The notes under the pieces: model-generated
Databases searched by the model: none
What the model saw: the letters and a program-made list of their open reading frames with translations, nothing else
What the model was told of the DNA's origin: nothing
Program-made: the position numbers and the translations under genes
Assembly (NCBI RefSeq): GCF_014197105.1
Contig: NZ_JACIEV010000006.1
Location: 1 to 64,000, forward strand
Reading direction: 5' to 3'
Length of the DNA stretch: 64,000 nucleotides
DNA from: Sphingomonas jinjuensis
GTDB lineage: Bacteria; Pseudomonadota; Alphaproteobacteria; Sphingomonadales; Sphingomonadaceae
In this document: positions 28,501-36,659 of the stretch, one piece after another
How the letters are laid out: every line of letters begins with the position of its first letter
How positions within the stretch are numbered: position 1 is the stretch's first letter

Positions 28501-28725
28501 GTGTTCCCGCTCGCGATCACTACCGGCGCCGGTGCTGGCGGCCAGAACGCGATCGGCCGCGCGGTGGTGGGCGGCATGCTGTCGGCGACCATCCTCGCGA
28601 TCTTCTTCGTGCCGATGTTCTTCGTCGTCGTGCTTCGCCTGTTCAACCAGCACGACGGCAAGAAGACCGACCAGGATCGCCACACCGACGTGCCGCCCGC
28701 GATGCCGGCGGCGGAAGGGGCCTGA
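25543..28725 (+). CDS. RND multidrug efflux transporter (AcrB/MexB-like)
   Basis: A 1060-residue proton-driven exporter of the HAE1 group. It starts with the canonical [18 protein letters not shown] helix and has the usual 12 helices with two large periplasmic porter loops. The TM4 proton-relay pair is visible in [16 protein letters not shown] (Asp-Asp). The docking-domain stretch and the [20 protein letters not shown] segment are typical of the family. It follows the adaptor gene by 18 bases. Length and motifs are normal and no truncation is seen. Confidence 0.95.
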   Translation: MSRFFIDRPIFAWVIAIILMLAGVLALRSLPIAQFPTIAPPAVAINVTYPGADAETLERTTTQIIEQQLKGIDNLRYFSSSSTSAGAATITLTFEQGTDPDIAQVQVQNKVAAATPLLPQEVQRQGVQVLKSSNNFLMFVGIYSENGSHDGNDLADILVSKLQDPISRVNGVGETQVFGSQYAMRIWVDPVKLSSFQLTMSDVTTAVQAQNAQVSAGQIGALPAPKEQMLNATVSVQSRLQTPEEFGMIRLKTSPSGAVVRLRDVARVELGAEVYGFNLAYNGHPASGFGVKLAPGANALNTVDAVKQRTAEIAKTFPPDVKVVYPYDTTPFVRLSIKQVVETLLEAVVLVFLVMFLFLQNFRATLIPTIAVPVVLLGTFAVLAIAGYSINTLTLFGMVLAIGLLVDDAIVVVENVERLIQEEHLSPKEAARRSMDEITSALVGIALVLSAVFLPMAFFGGSTGVIYRQFSITIVTAMILSVGVALILTPALCATILKPHDPKRLEKGTGPVSRFFQWFNETFDKGRHKYENGVRSTATHWKRSLLLYALIVAIMSFMFVRMPTGFLPEEDQGYLIALVQGPPGATMARTDKGLDLVRDHFLKQEGASVAGVFTISGFSFAGQGQNAGMAFINLKPWEERSGAENRAGALAGRAMGAFSQFHDAMIFAVVPPAVSELGNATGFDLWLTDTVGMGHEKLTGLRNMMLGMSMQDKQVAQMRPMSLDDAPQLKVNVDQDKARALGLDLGEVNSTIAAAWGGSYVNDFIDRGRVKRVYIQADAPYRMSPESIGDFFVRSSTGAMAPFDAFSTQSWANAPVQLTRYNGQPALELQGGAAPGVSSGAAMEAMEAIHAKLPPGTDLDWTGLSYEERLSGSQAPALYALSLLIVFLCLAALYESWSVPISVMLVVPLGVIGALLAATLTGLSNDIYLQVGLITTIGVSAKNAILIVEFAEEKMREGMNAFDAAVEAAKLRLRPILMTSFAFIFGVFPLAITTGAGAGGQNAIGRAVVGGMLSATILAIFFVPMFFVVVLRLFNQHDGKKTDQDRHTDVPPAMPAAEGA

Positions 28726-28729
28726 GGCC

Positions 28730-30250
28730 ATGACCAAGACCTATACCCGTGCCGCCGCCGTGCTGGCCGCGGCGACCATGCTGGCGGGCTGCAATCTGGC
28801 GCCCAAATACGTCCGCCCGGCGGGCGCGGTGCCCGCGACGCTGCCGCAGGGCGGCATCTATCCGGCGGCGAGCACCGATGCCCCCGACGTGACCAAGATC
28901 GGCTGGCGTGACTTCTTCACCGACGACCGCCTCCGCCGCGTCATCGCGCTGGGCCTGGAGAACAACCGCGACCTCCAGATCGCGGCGGGTAACGTGTTGC
29001 AGGCGCGTGCCCAGTATCGAGTTCAGCGGGCGGACCTGGTGCCGTCGACGACGATCAGCGGCTCGGCGACTTACACGAACAACATCTTTGGCGCGGCGGG
29101 GGCCGCATCCGGCGGCAGCGCCACCGGCGGGTCGACCGGCGGCACCGGGTCGGGCGCGGTCGGCGGGACCGGCGGCGGCACCGGGGTCGGCGCCGGGGCG
29201 GGTGTCGGCACGACGTCGTCGAACATCGAATTCTATTCGGTCAACGCGGGCTTCTCGGCATTCGAGCTCGATCTGTTCGGCCGCGTACGCAACCTGACGA
29301 AGGCGGCGCTCGAGCAGTATTTCGCGACCACCGAGGCGCAGCGCACCACGCGCATCGCGATGATCGCGGAGATCGCGACGGCTTGGCTGACGCTGGCGTC
29401 GGACCAGGACCAGCTGCGGTTGTCGCAACAGACGCTGAAGGCGTTCGAGGAGACGTGGCGGCTGACGAGCGCGCAGTTCCGCATCGGCGTCGCCAGCGAG
29501 CTCGAGGCGCGACAGGCCGAAACCAACTACCAGGCGGCGCGCAACGACATCGCCAGCCTGCGCACGCGAATCGCGCAGGACCAGAATGCGCTGAACCTGC
29601 TGGTCGGCACGACCGTGCCCGCCGAGCTGCTCCCGACGGAGCTGGGCGATGGCCGCGCGACGATCGCCAGCCTGCCCGACGACGTCTCGTCAGAGGTGCT
29701 GTTGCGGCGCCCCGACGTGTTGCAGGCGGAGCATCAGCTGATCGCGCAGAATGCCAACATCGGCGCGGCGCGGGCGGCGTTCTTTCCGCGCATCTCGCTG
29801 ACGGCGACGCTGGGCACGATCTCGACCGCGCTGTCGGGGCTCTTCGGCGGCGGCAGCTTCACCTACACCGGCGCGCCCTCGATCGGGCTGCCGCTGTTCG
29901 ACGGCGGCCGCAACGCCGGCAACCTCGACTATGCCCGCGCGTCGCAGAAGGTGGCGGTCGCGACCTATGAAAAGACGGTGCAGACCGCGTTCCGCGAAGT
30001 CGCCGACGCGCTGGCGCAGCGCGGGACGATCGACGAACAGGTGTCGGCGCAGAGCCAGCGCGCCGAGGCGGCGAGCGTTGCCGCGCGGCTGGCCGATGCG
30101 CGCTATCGGGCGGGCGTCGATTCGTTCCTGACCTCGCTTGATGCGCAGCGGACCAGCTATGCCGCGCAGCAGCAGCTGGTGACGACGCGGCTGGCGCGGG
30201 GCGCCAACCTGATCGAGCTCTACCGGTCGCTGGGCGGCGGGCTGGAGTAA
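28730..30250 (+). CDS. NodT-family outer-membrane efflux channel (OprM-like)
   Basis: A 506-residue outer-membrane factor. The lipobox (TMLAGC) is followed by the NLAPKYVRP start usual for the NodT family, and the barrel motif FELDLFGRVRN is present. Two TolC repeats form the periplasmic tunnel. It begins four bases after the RND stop and completes the pump. Residues about 120-163 (bases 29088-29220) form a Gly/Ser/Thr-rich insertion in what should be an outer-surface loop, longer than in close relatives I know. Confidence 0.92.
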   Translation: MTKTYTRAAAVLAAATMLAGCNLAPKYVRPAGAVPATLPQGGIYPAASTDAPDVTKIGWRDFFTDDRLRRVIALGLENNRDLQIAAGNVLQARAQYRVQRADLVPSTTISGSATYTNNIFGAAGAASGGSATGGSTGGTGSGAVGGTGGGTGVGAGAGVGTTSSNIEFYSVNAGFSAFELDLFGRVRNLTKAALEQYFATTEAQRTTRIAMIAEIATAWLTLASDQDQLRLSQQTLKAFEETWRLTSAQFRIGVASELEARQAETNYQAARNDIASLRTRIAQDQNALNLLVGTTVPAELLPTELGDGRATIASLPDDVSSEVLLRRPDVLQAEHQLIAQNANIGAARAAFFPRISLTATLGTISTALSGLFGGGSFTYTGAPSIGLPLFDGGRNAGNLDYARASQKVAVATYEKTVQTAFREVADALAQRGTIDEQVSAQSQRAEAASVAARLADARYRAGVDSFLTSLDAQRTSYAAQQQLVTTRLARGANLIELYRSLGGGLE

Positions 30251-30262
30251 GCTCTGCCCATA

Positions 30263-30368
30263 CCGTTCGTGGTGAGGAGGCGCTGAGCGAAGTCGAAGCG
30301 CCGTCTCGAACCACATGCCCTTCGAGACGAGGCTTCGACTTCTCTCAGCCTCTCCTCAGGGCGAACGG
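30263..30368. repeat. long inverted intergenic repeat (REP/BIME-like)
   Basis: The left half starts CCGTTCG..GAGGAGGCGCTGAG.. and returns inverted as ..CTCAGCCTCTCCTCAGGGCGAACGG. The halves share GAAGTCGAAGC and GTCTCGAA cores and are about 50 bases each, so the RNA would fold into one long imperfect hairpin. Such elements resemble mobile repeats scattered between genes in sphingomonads. It follows the channel gene and may also end its transcript. Confidence 0.7.
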
Positions 30369-30459
30369 GAAGGGAGGGCGGAGTGCTCTGGCTCAGCCCG
30401 GCTTGCCAACGGCGCGCATCAGGCGCAGCATCGCTCCAACGACAAGAAGGAGAGGTGCC

Positions 30460-30726
30460 ATGGAGCTGCGCGAGCATGTGCGCGACGAGGGCGACGAAAC
30501 CAGTCTCGTCATCCTCCAGAGCCTGATCTGCCTGCTGCGCGAGAAGAACCTGCTGAGCCGCGCCGATATCGAGGAACTGCACGACAACGTGCGCGAGCGG
30601 GCGGCCGGGGCAAGCGATCCCTTCGCCTGTTGCGCCGAGCGCCGCGCCGCCGCCGCGCGCGAGATGGCGGGGATCGATCAGTATTTGGGTGCGCGATACG
30701 GTGGCAAGCATCGGCGGATGTCGTAG
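30460..30726 (+). CDS. small hypothetical protein
   Basis: An 88-residue protein I do not recognise. The ATG at 30460 follows a good AAGGAGA site. The first half is helical and leucine-rich (SLVILQSLICLLREKNLLS), the second half is Ala/Arg-rich, and an adjacent Cys pair (FACCAER) is present. There is no signal peptide or membrane helix. It stands between two intergenic repeats with no partner gene, so no function can be inferred. Confidence 0.55.
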   Translation: MELREHVRDEGDETSLVILQSLICLLREKNLLSRADIEELHDNVRERAAGASDPFACCAERRAAAAREMAGIDQYLGARYGGKHRRMS

Positions 30727-30739
30727 GCTTTCGTCGCCC

Positions 30740-30826
30740 TCACCCTTTACACTGCCTGCGGCAGCGGGCTCCTTCCCCCTACCAGCGGGAGAGGGAGGGA
30801 GGCGCGTAGCGCCGGAGGGGTGAGGA
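30740..30826. repeat. inverted intergenic repeat, CCCTCACCC type
   Basis: CCCTCACCC near 30740 returns inverted as GGGTGAGG near 30819. Inside it, CTCCTTCCCC pairs with GAGAGGGAGG. Related purine-rich/pyrimidine-rich inverted elements occur at 33834-33955 and 36519-36656, which points to a repeat family dispersed between genes. Confidence 0.6.
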
Positions 30827-30925
30827 TGTATCGTCCAAGGACGGATGGCCGGCAAATACCCCGCCAGAGTCTTCAAAGCGTCATAGAACAGGTTAATGGC
30901 GAAGCATCCTCGATAAGGACTGCTG

Positions 30926-32569
30926 ATGGCCACGCGCACGCTCGACGTCGCTGAACCCTGGCTCGAACCGGCATCGCCGCCGGCTCGCCATCTTCTCGAT
31001 CACCGTGTCCACCCCGCCGCTACGATCGGCTTCTTCGTCGTGCTGTTCGGCGGGCTGGCCTATGCCGGCATCAGCGTGTTCCTCGACACGCAACAGGTCG
31101 GCGAGCCGCTGGCGATGGGGGCATTCCTGTTCCTCGGCCTGGCGCTGCTGATCGCGCTCGGCTTCGAATTCGTGAACGGCTTTCACGACACCGCCAATGC
31201 GGTGGCGACGGTCATCTACACCCATTCGCTCAAGCCCATCGCCGCGGTCGTGTGGTCGGGCGTCTGGAATTTCATCGGCGTCGTCGTGTCGACGGGGGCG
31301 GTGGCTTATTCGATCATCACGCTGCTGCCGGTCGACCTGATCCTGGGGGTCGGCAGCGCGGCGGGCTATGCGATGATCTTCGCGCTGCTGCTGGCGGCGG
31401 TGATCTGGAACCTGGGCACGTGGTTCCTGGGGCTGCCCAATTCGTCGAGCCACGCGCTGATCGGATCGATCCTGGGCGTCGGCCTCGCCAACCAAATGAT
31501 GAGCAGCGGCGGCACCGCTGGCGTCGACTGGGGCCAGGCGGAAAAGGTGCTGCTGGCGCTGCTGGTCAGCCCGGTGATCGGCTTCGTCGCGGCGCTGCTG
31601 CTGATCCGCGTGATGAAGCGTGCGCTGCCTGATCCACAGCTGTATCGCGAGCCCCAGGCGGGAAAGCCCCCGCCGCTTCACATCCGCATCCTCCTGATCT
31701 TCACCTGCACCGCCGTTTCCTATGCCCATGGCAGCAACGATGGGCAGAAGGGCATGGGGCTCATCATGCTGATCCTGATCGGGGTGGCGCCGACCGCCTA
31801 TGCGCTCAACCGCACGATGCCCGACAGCTCGACCCCCGCGTTCGTCGCGGCGGGGCAGGCGGCGCGGAGCGTCTTCGACGAGCGCGCGGGCGGGATATTA
31901 ATGACCCCCGACACGGCGCACGAGACGTTGCGCCAGGCGCTGAAGACCGAGAGCGTCGATCGCGCGCCCGTCTACGCGGCACTGTCGGCGGTGTCGCGCG
32001 ACATCGACCGCGACCTGCAAAGCTATGGTTCGCTGCGCAAGGTGCCGGCGGCGCAGACGCCCAACCTGCGCAACGAGATGTATCTGGTCGCCGACACGCT
32101 CCACCAACTGACCAAGGACGAGGATGCACGGCGCGTCGACGCTGGCGAGAAGCAGCGGCTCGATGGCTATGCCGAGCTGCTGAGCAAGGGCACGCGCTTC
32201 ATCCCGACCTGGGTGAAGATCGCTGTGGCACTGGCGCTGGGCCTCGGCACGATGATCGGCTGGCGCCGGATCGTGATGACGGTGGGCGAGCGGATCGGGA
32301 AGAGCCACCTGACCTATGGCATGGGCGCGGCGGCGGAGCTGGTCGCGGCCAGCACGATCCTGCTGGCGCAGGTAAAGGGCATGCCGGTGTCGACCACCCA
32401 CATCCTGTCAAGCGGCGTCGCGGGCACGATGGTGGGCAGCGGCGAGGGGGTGCAGCGGCGGACGGTGCGCAATATCGCGCTCGCCTGGGTGCTGACGCTT
32501 CCCGCGGCGATGGCGCTGGCGGGCATGCTGTACGTGCTGTTGTTGGGTGTCGTCCGGCTGATGGGCTGA
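30926..32569 (+). CDS. pit: Pit-family inorganic phosphate transporter
   Basis: A 547-residue low-affinity phosphate carrier. The two family signature repeats are present: FEFVNGFHDTANAVATVIYT near the N-terminal half and the matching SYAHGSNDGQKGMG in the middle. About ten to twelve membrane helices are seen, with a long soluble segment (about residues 290-420). The protein is longer than the usual ~500 residues because of that segment. It imports phosphate with protons, often as a metal-phosphate complex. A start at 30926 gives a short cytoplasmic lead. Confidence 0.9.
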   Translation: MATRTLDVAEPWLEPASPPARHLLDHRVHPAATIGFFVVLFGGLAYAGISVFLDTQQVGEPLAMGAFLFLGLALLIALGFEFVNGFHDTANAVATVIYTHSLKPIAAVVWSGVWNFIGVVVSTGAVAYSIITLLPVDLILGVGSAAGYAMIFALLLAAVIWNLGTWFLGLPNSSSHALIGSILGVGLANQMMSSGGTAGVDWGQAEKVLLALLVSPVIGFVAALLLIRVMKRALPDPQLYREPQAGKPPPLHIRILLIFTCTAVSYAHGSNDGQKGMGLIMLILIGVAPTAYALNRTMPDSSTPAFVAAGQAARSVFDERAGGILMTPDTAHETLRQALKTESVDRAPVYAALSAVSRDIDRDLQSYGSLRKVPAAQTPNLRNEMYLVADTLHQLTKDEDARRVDAGEKQRLDGYAELLSKGTRFIPTWVKIAVALALGLGTMIGWRRIVMTVGERIGKSHLTYGMGAAAELVAASTILLAQVKGMPVSTTHILSSGVAGTMVGSGEGVQRRTVRNIALAWVLTLPAAMALAGMLYVLLLGVVRLMG

Positions 32570-32606
32570 GCGGTGGGCGCCAGCCCGACGGCGGGCGCGG
32601 CTTCGT

Positions 32607-33338
32607 TCAGCCCTTGAAGCCGTCCTTGCCGCGACGCAGCTCGCCCAGCTTCTCGGCGGAGGGCGCGCGCAGGAAGGGATTGGTGGCGCGCTCTTCGCTG
32701 ATGGTGGTGGGAATCGTGGCTTCGCCGCGGGTACGCAGGTCGTCGACGACGCGCATCCGCTCGACGATCGCCTGATTGTCAGGCTCGGCGGTGAGGGCGA
32801 AGCGGCCGTTCGATTGAGTGTACTCGTGGCCGCAGTAGACGAGCGTGGAATCGGGCATCGCGGCATAGCGGAGCATGTTGGCGTACATGTCGTCGGGCGT
32901 GCCTTCGAACAATCGGCCGCAGCCCATCGCGAACAGCGTGTCGCCGGTGAAGACGATCCCGTCGTCGGCGAGGTGGAAGGCGATGTGTCCCTGGGTGTGG
33001 CCGGGAACGGCCATGACCCGAGCGACGTGATCGCCGATGCGGACGGTGTCACCCTCGCCGACCTCGACGTCGAGCGTCGGGATCTTGGCGCGCTCGGCGC
33101 CAGGGCCGGTGATGCGAGCGCCCGCTTCTCGCATCGCCTCGTTGCCGCCGGTGTGGTCGGGATGCCAGTGGGTCGTCCAGACCTGGCCGATCGACCAGCC
33201 GCGCGCCGCCGCCGCATCGAGCAGCGGCTGCGCCTCGCCCGGATCGACCGCGACGGTCTCGTTCGAGGCGGGGTCGTGGATCAGCCAGGCATAGTTGTCC
33301 GACAGGACCGGGATCCGCACAACCTCCAGCGGTGACAT
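32607..33338 (-). CDS. gloB: hydroxyacylglutathione hydrolase (glyoxalase II)
   Basis: A 243-residue metallo-beta-lactamase-fold enzyme that splits S-lactoylglutathione into D-lactate and glutathione. The binuclear metal motif THWHPDHTGG (His57, His59, Asp61, His62) is intact, as are GHTQGH, FTGDTLF and YCGHEYT. The length matches GloB. Its ATG overlaps the TGA of the preceding glyoxalase I gene (TGATG), so both steps of methylglyoxal removal are translated together. Confidence 0.93.
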   Translation of the reverse strand: MSPLEVVRIPVLSDNYAWLIHDPASNETVAVDPGEAQPLLDAAAARGWSIGQVWTTHWHPDHTGGNEAMREAGARITGPGAERAKIPTLDVEVGEGDTVRIGDHVARVMAVPGHTQGHIAFHLADDGIVFTGDTLFAMGCGRLFEGTPDDMYANMLRYAAMPDSTLVYCGHEYTQSNGRFALTAEPDNQAIVERMRVVDDLRTRGEATIPTTISEERATNPFLRAPSAEKLGELRRGKDGFKG

Positions 33339-33787
33339 CACCAGCTGCCGGTGTTCGGCATCGAGGCCCACGGCTCCTGCGGCGGCAGCGTGCCGTCCTG
33401 CAGCAGTTCGATCGAGATGCCGTCGGGCGTCTTGACGAAGGCCATGTGGCCGTCGCGCGGAGGGCGATGGACGATGTGGCCGGCGTCCATGATCCGCTGG
33501 CAGGTCGCGTAGATGTCGTCGACGCGATAGGCGAGATGGCCGAAGTTGCGGCCGCCGGTATAGACCTCCGGCTCCTTGCCGTCCGCGGGCCAGTTGTAGG
33601 TCAGCTCGACCTCGGCATTGGCGCGCTCGCCGGGTGCGTTCATGTCGTCGGGTGTGGCGAGAAAGATGAGCGTGAAACGCCCGGCCTCGTTCTCCATCCG
33701 ACGGACTTCCTCCAGCCCAAGCAGGCGGAAGAAGGCGATGGTCGCGTCGGGATCGGCGACGCGGATCATGGTGTGAAGATACTTCAT
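33338..33787 (-). CDS. gloA: lactoylglutathione lyase (glyoxalase I)
   Basis: A 149-residue VOC-fold enzyme that isomerises the methylglyoxal-glutathione hemithioacetal. The four metal ligands fit the class: His in YLHTMIRV, Glu in AEVELTYNW, His in FGHLAYRV and Glu in ISIELLQDG. The start at 33787 (MKYLHTMIR) is the family start. The upstream frame is not conserved. It sits eight bases after a GGAAC-N16-GGTT promoter-like site with no ribosome site between, so the mRNA may be leaderless. Methylglyoxal defence under stress control would make sense. Confidence 0.92.
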   Translation of the reverse strand: MKYLHTMIRVADPDATIAFFRLLGLEEVRRMENEAGRFTLIFLATPDDMNAPGERANAEVELTYNWPADGKEPEVYTGGRNFGHLAYRVDDIYATCQRIMDAGHIVHRPPRDGHMAFVKTPDGISIELLQDGTLPPQEPWASMPNTGSW

Positions 33788-33795
33788 GGTGCGAC

Positions 33796-33820
33796 AACCG
33801 GTGCCCGTCGATGGGGTTCC
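33796..33820 (-). promoter_or_regulatory. EcfG-type stress promoter candidate before gloA
   Basis: On the minus strand GGAAC (33820-33816) is followed after 16 bases by GGTT (33799-33796). EcfG-type promoters read GGAAC-N16/17-CGTT, so the match has one mismatch. The start codon of gloA lies eight bases downstream, which would give a leaderless or near-leaderless mRNA. Confidence 0.5.
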
Positions 33821-33833
33821 GTGCAAGCCAGTC

Positions 33834-33955
33834 CCGCCCTGCAAGGGGAGGGGGACCATTCAGAGGCTGGTGGAGGGGTAAGCCACGGGATGCGTCGCAT
33901 GAGGAGAATACCCCTCCACCACGGCTTCGCTGCGATCCCCCTCCCCCCCCCCCTC
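33834..33955. repeat. nested inverted intergenic repeat with C11 run
   Basis: GGGGAGGGGGA pairs with TCCCCCTCCCC at the outside, and GGTGGAGGGGTA pairs with TACCCCTCCACCA inside. The right arm contains an 11-C homopolymer (33943-33953), which is prone to slippage in copying and sequencing. It lies between the TPR gene and the glyoxalase operon. Confidence 0.65.
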
Positions 33956-33966
33956 CGGGGCAGGAT

Positions 33967-34647
33967 TTATTTGCTCGGTGTATCGAACTGGCGAAGGGCG
34001 GCCTTTGCGCTGAGGCCGGCGGGGGTGTCGGGGGCGATGCGGGCCGCCTGGCCCCAATGGTCGCGGGCACCCGGCTCGTCGCCCGACAGCGCGGCGATGT
34101 TGCCCGCTTCGAGCTGGACCGATGCGTCGTCGGGCGAGCGGCGAAGCGCCTCGGCGATGTCCTTCCTGGCGCGGGGTGCGTCGTTCATGCGGCGGGCGAG
34201 CGTTGCCGACAACAGCCAGGCGAGCGGATCGTCGGCGGCGTTGAGCAGCGCTTGGTCTAGGTCGCTGCGTGCGCCCTCCATCTCGCCGGCGGCGACGTTC
34301 GCGCGGGCATGGTCGAGCCAGGCCTCGCCCAGCGGCAGGCCGGCGAGCGTGCCAGCGACCAGCGCCGTATCGAGTGCGGTGCGCGCCTTCGTCGGCTGAC
34401 CCGCGGCCAGCCAGGCGTTGCCGGCCTGCGACCAGTAGATCGCGGCCTGGCCGTCGCGCGCAGTTTCGGACGTCCGCGCCGCCGCCTCGAACTCGGCTGC
34501 GGCGGCGGGCCATTTGGCGTCCTTGGCCAGCGCGAGCCCGGCGCATTGGCGCTGCGCGGCGCGGGCGTCGGCGCTGGTCGGGACGGTGCAGCGGGCGGCG
34601 GCAGGCGCCGGCGCGGCGGCCTGGAGGAGGAAGGCGAGCAGGATCAT
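33967..34647 (-). CDS. exported tetratricopeptide-repeat protein
   Basis: A 226-residue protein with a short signal peptide (MILLAFLLQAAAPAPAAA). It is followed by about four TPR-like helix pairs (for example PAAAAEFEAAARTSE, GARSDLDQALLNAADDP and KDIAEALRRSPDDASV). TPR arrays hold other proteins, so a periplasmic scaffold role is likely, but no partner is evident. Its ATG overlaps the stop of the alpha/beta hydrolase gene by four bases (ATGA), so the two are made together. Confidence 0.7.
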   Translation of the reverse strand: MILLAFLLQAAAPAPAAARCTVPTSADARAAQRQCAGLALAKDAKWPAAAAEFEAAARTSETARDGQAAIYWSQAGNAWLAAGQPTKARTALDTALVAGTLAGLPLGEAWLDHARANVAAGEMEGARSDLDQALLNAADDPLAWLLSATLARRMNDAPRARKDIAEALRRSPDDASVQLEAGNIAALSGDEPGARDHWGQAARIAPDTPAGLSAKAALRQFDTPSK

Positions 34648-35360
34648 AGCGCGGCGAGTACATCCTCCACCGCCCGCACGATCAACGCCACATCGGCGTC
34701 GCGCGACAGTCGGTGGTCACCGTCCTTGACCAGCCACGTCTGCACATCGGCTGAACGCAGCAGCTCGGCCAAGCGAGCGGCGCGGATCCACGGCACGTCG
34801 GGATCGCACTGGCCCTGCACCAGCCTCACCGGCCCGTCATAGCCGATCTCGCCGAACATCAACCGGTTGGCCTCGCCCGATTGGAAGAAGCGCGCGGTGT
34901 AGACCGTCGGTTCGGCGCCGTAGGGATTGGCGCGCAGCAGCTTCCCCTCGTTGAGCATCTTCATCTTCTCGTCGAGCGTGAAGCCCCAGTCGGTGAAGTC
35001 GGGTGCGGGGGCGATGCCGACGAGGCCCCTGACCCGATCGGGCCGGGCGAGCGCGGCGAGGAGCATCAGCCACCCGCCCATCGACGAGCCGACGAGGACG
35101 ACGGGTCCCGCCGCGACCTGGTCGATCATCGCCAGCACGTCGTCGCGCCAGCCCGCCAGCGTCTGGTCGGCGAAGTCGCCCTGGCTCTCGCCGCAGCCGG
35201 CATAGTCGAACCGCAAGAAGGCGTGACCACGGCGCTGCGCCCAGGCTTCGAGCGCAAGCGCCTTGGTGCCGTTCATGTCGGACGCATAGCCCGGCAGGAA
35301 CATGATGGTGGGGCCGGTGCCGGCGGTGTGGCGATAGGCGAGGGGAGGTCGTTCCGTCAT
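34644..35360 (-). CDS. alpha/beta hydrolase (ABHD10-like)
   Basis: A 238-residue cytoplasmic serine hydrolase. The nucleophile elbow is GSSMGGW, the oxyanion stretch is FLPGYASDM, the acid is in QGQCDPDVP, and the His is in KDGDHRLS. FDYAGCGESQGDF before the elbow is typical of the ABHD10/thioesterase-like group. It may cleave thioesters or acyl esters. It is the first gene of a two-gene unit with the TPR protein. No signal peptide is seen. Confidence 0.8.
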   Translation of the reverse strand: MTERPPLAYRHTAGTGPTIMFLPGYASDMNGTKALALEAWAQRRGHAFLRFDYAGCGESQGDFADQTLAGWRDDVLAMIDQVAAGPVVLVGSSMGGWLMLLAALARPDRVRGLVGIAPAPDFTDWGFTLDEKMKMLNEGKLLRANPYGAEPTVYTARFFQSGEANRLMFGEIGYDGPVRLVQGQCDPDVPWIRAARLAELLRSADVQTWLVKDGDHRLSRDADVALIVRAVEDVLAAL

Positions 35361-35433
35361 CGCATCGCCTTATCGCGTCGCGTCGCGATAAGACAGGCGG
35401 GCGATCGCCATCCAAACGCATGATCCCGGATGT

Positions 35434-35448
35434 TGGGAAAGTTTTCCA
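35434..35448. promoter_or_regulatory. LacI-type operator candidate
   Basis: GGAAA and TTTCC arms around a GT centre (35436-35447), within TGGGAAAGTTTTCCA, form a LacI/GalR-like palindrome about 40 bases before the LacI-family gene. It suggests autoregulation. The centre lacks the classical CG step. Confidence 0.45.
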
Positions 35449-35488
35449 CCTAGTTGCATGATCTTAGTTGGCGTTTAGGAATGTGCGC

Positions 35489-36511
35489 GTGACCCATTTC
35501 CGCGAACCGTCGACCCGTATCCGCAACATCACCGAACTGGCCCGCATCGCCGGCGTGTCGCCGGGCACGGTGTCGCGCGCGCTCGCTGGCAAGGCGCTGG
35601 TCAGCCGCGAGACTCGCGAGCGGATCCAGCGGATCGCCGACGAGCATGGTTTTCGCCCCAACCAGATGGCAAGCCGCCTGCGGTCGCAGAAGACCGGCGT
35701 CATCGGCGTCGTCGTGCCACTGGGGCATGAGCGGCGGCAGCATCTGTCCGATCCGTTCTTCACCGCGATGCTGGGCCAGTTGGCCGAGCAGGTGACGGAG
35801 CGCGATTACGACCTGATGCTGTCGCGGGTCATCCCGGACGCCGACGACTGGCTGGAACGGATCGTCGATTCGGGGATGCTCGATGGCGTGCTGCTGATCG
35901 GCCAGTCGACGGAATATGATGCGATCGAGCGGGTCGCAGGCTGGTATCGACCGCTGGTGGCGTGGGGCAGCACGATGCCGGGGCAGGTGCATTGCGCGGT
36001 CGGCGTCGACAACCGGCTGGGCGGGCAACTGGCCGGCGAGCGGCTGATCGCGCGGGGGTGCCGGCGGCTGGCGTTTCTGGGCGAGGTGCGCACGACGGAA
36101 CTGGCGGAGCGTTTCCGCGGGTTGAGCGACGCGGCGGCGGCGGCCGGGCTGGAGGCGCCGGTGCAGTTCGACACGCATCTTGCCAGCGACATCATGGCGG
36201 GCGAGATCGCCGCGCATCTTGATGCGGCGGTAGAACGGATCGACGGCATCGCCGCGGCGTCGGACATGATCGCGATGAACGCCATGCGCGCGCTCGCCGA
36301 CCGTGGCCTTCGCGTGCCGGACGACATGCCGGTCACCGGCTTCGACGACCTGCCGCTCGCCGAGCAGATCGTGCCGCGGCTGACGACGGTCCGCCAGGAC
36401 ATCGCCGCTGGGGCGGCGGCGATGGTCGATGCGCTGCTGAAGCGGATCGGGGGGCAGGAGGCAGCAGGCGTCGTGATGATCCCGGAGCTGGTGGTCAGGG
36501 ACACGGCGTAA
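35489..36511 (+). CDS. LacI-family transcriptional regulator
   Basis: A regulator of about 340 residues. The N-terminal helix-turn-helix and hinge read ITELARIAGVSPGTVSRALAG and GFRPNQMASRLR. A periplasmic-binding-protein-like sensor follows (VIGVVVPLGHE, GVDNRLGG, TGFDDLPLAEQIVPRLTTVRQD). GTG at 35489 is preferred because AGGA lies eight bases upstream; a TTG at 35468 would also be in frame. No transporter or catabolic gene is next to it. The trehalose operon converges on it from the other side of a repeat, so its regulon is not clear. Confidence 0.87.
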   Translation: MTHFREPSTRIRNITELARIAGVSPGTVSRALAGKALVSRETRERIQRIADEHGFRPNQMASRLRSQKTGVIGVVVPLGHERRQHLSDPFFTAMLGQLAEQVTERDYDLMLSRVIPDADDWLERIVDSGMLDGVLLIGQSTEYDAIERVAGWYRPLVAWGSTMPGQVHCAVGVDNRLGGQLAGERLIARGCRRLAFLGEVRTTELAERFRGLSDAAAAAGLEAPVQFDTHLASDIMAGEIAAHLDAAVERIDGIAAASDMIAMNAMRALADRGLRVPDDMPVTGFDDLPLAEQIVPRLTTVRQDIAAGAAAMVDALLKRIGGQEAAGVVMIPELVVRDTA

Positions 36512-36518
36512 TCCTTAT

Positions 36519-36656
36519 CCGCCCCCGCCAGGGGGAGGTCGCAGCGCGCAGCGCTGACGGAGGGGGAGGTGGGCGAGCCGCTCACGATCGCGCGGTGCTT
36601 CCGCCCCCTCCGTCACGCCTTCGGCGCGCCACCGCCCCCTGGCGGGGGAGGATTGT
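36519..36656. repeat. nested inverted intergenic repeat
   Basis: CGCCCCCGCCAGGGGGAGG on the left returns inverted as CCGCCCCCTGGCGGGGGAGG on the right. Inside, CTGACGGAGGGGG pairs with CCCCCTCCGTCACG. It fills the gap between convergent lacI-family and otsA genes and may act as a terminator for both. It is related in composition to the elements at 30740 and 33834. Confidence 0.7.
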
Positions 36657-36659
36657 TGG

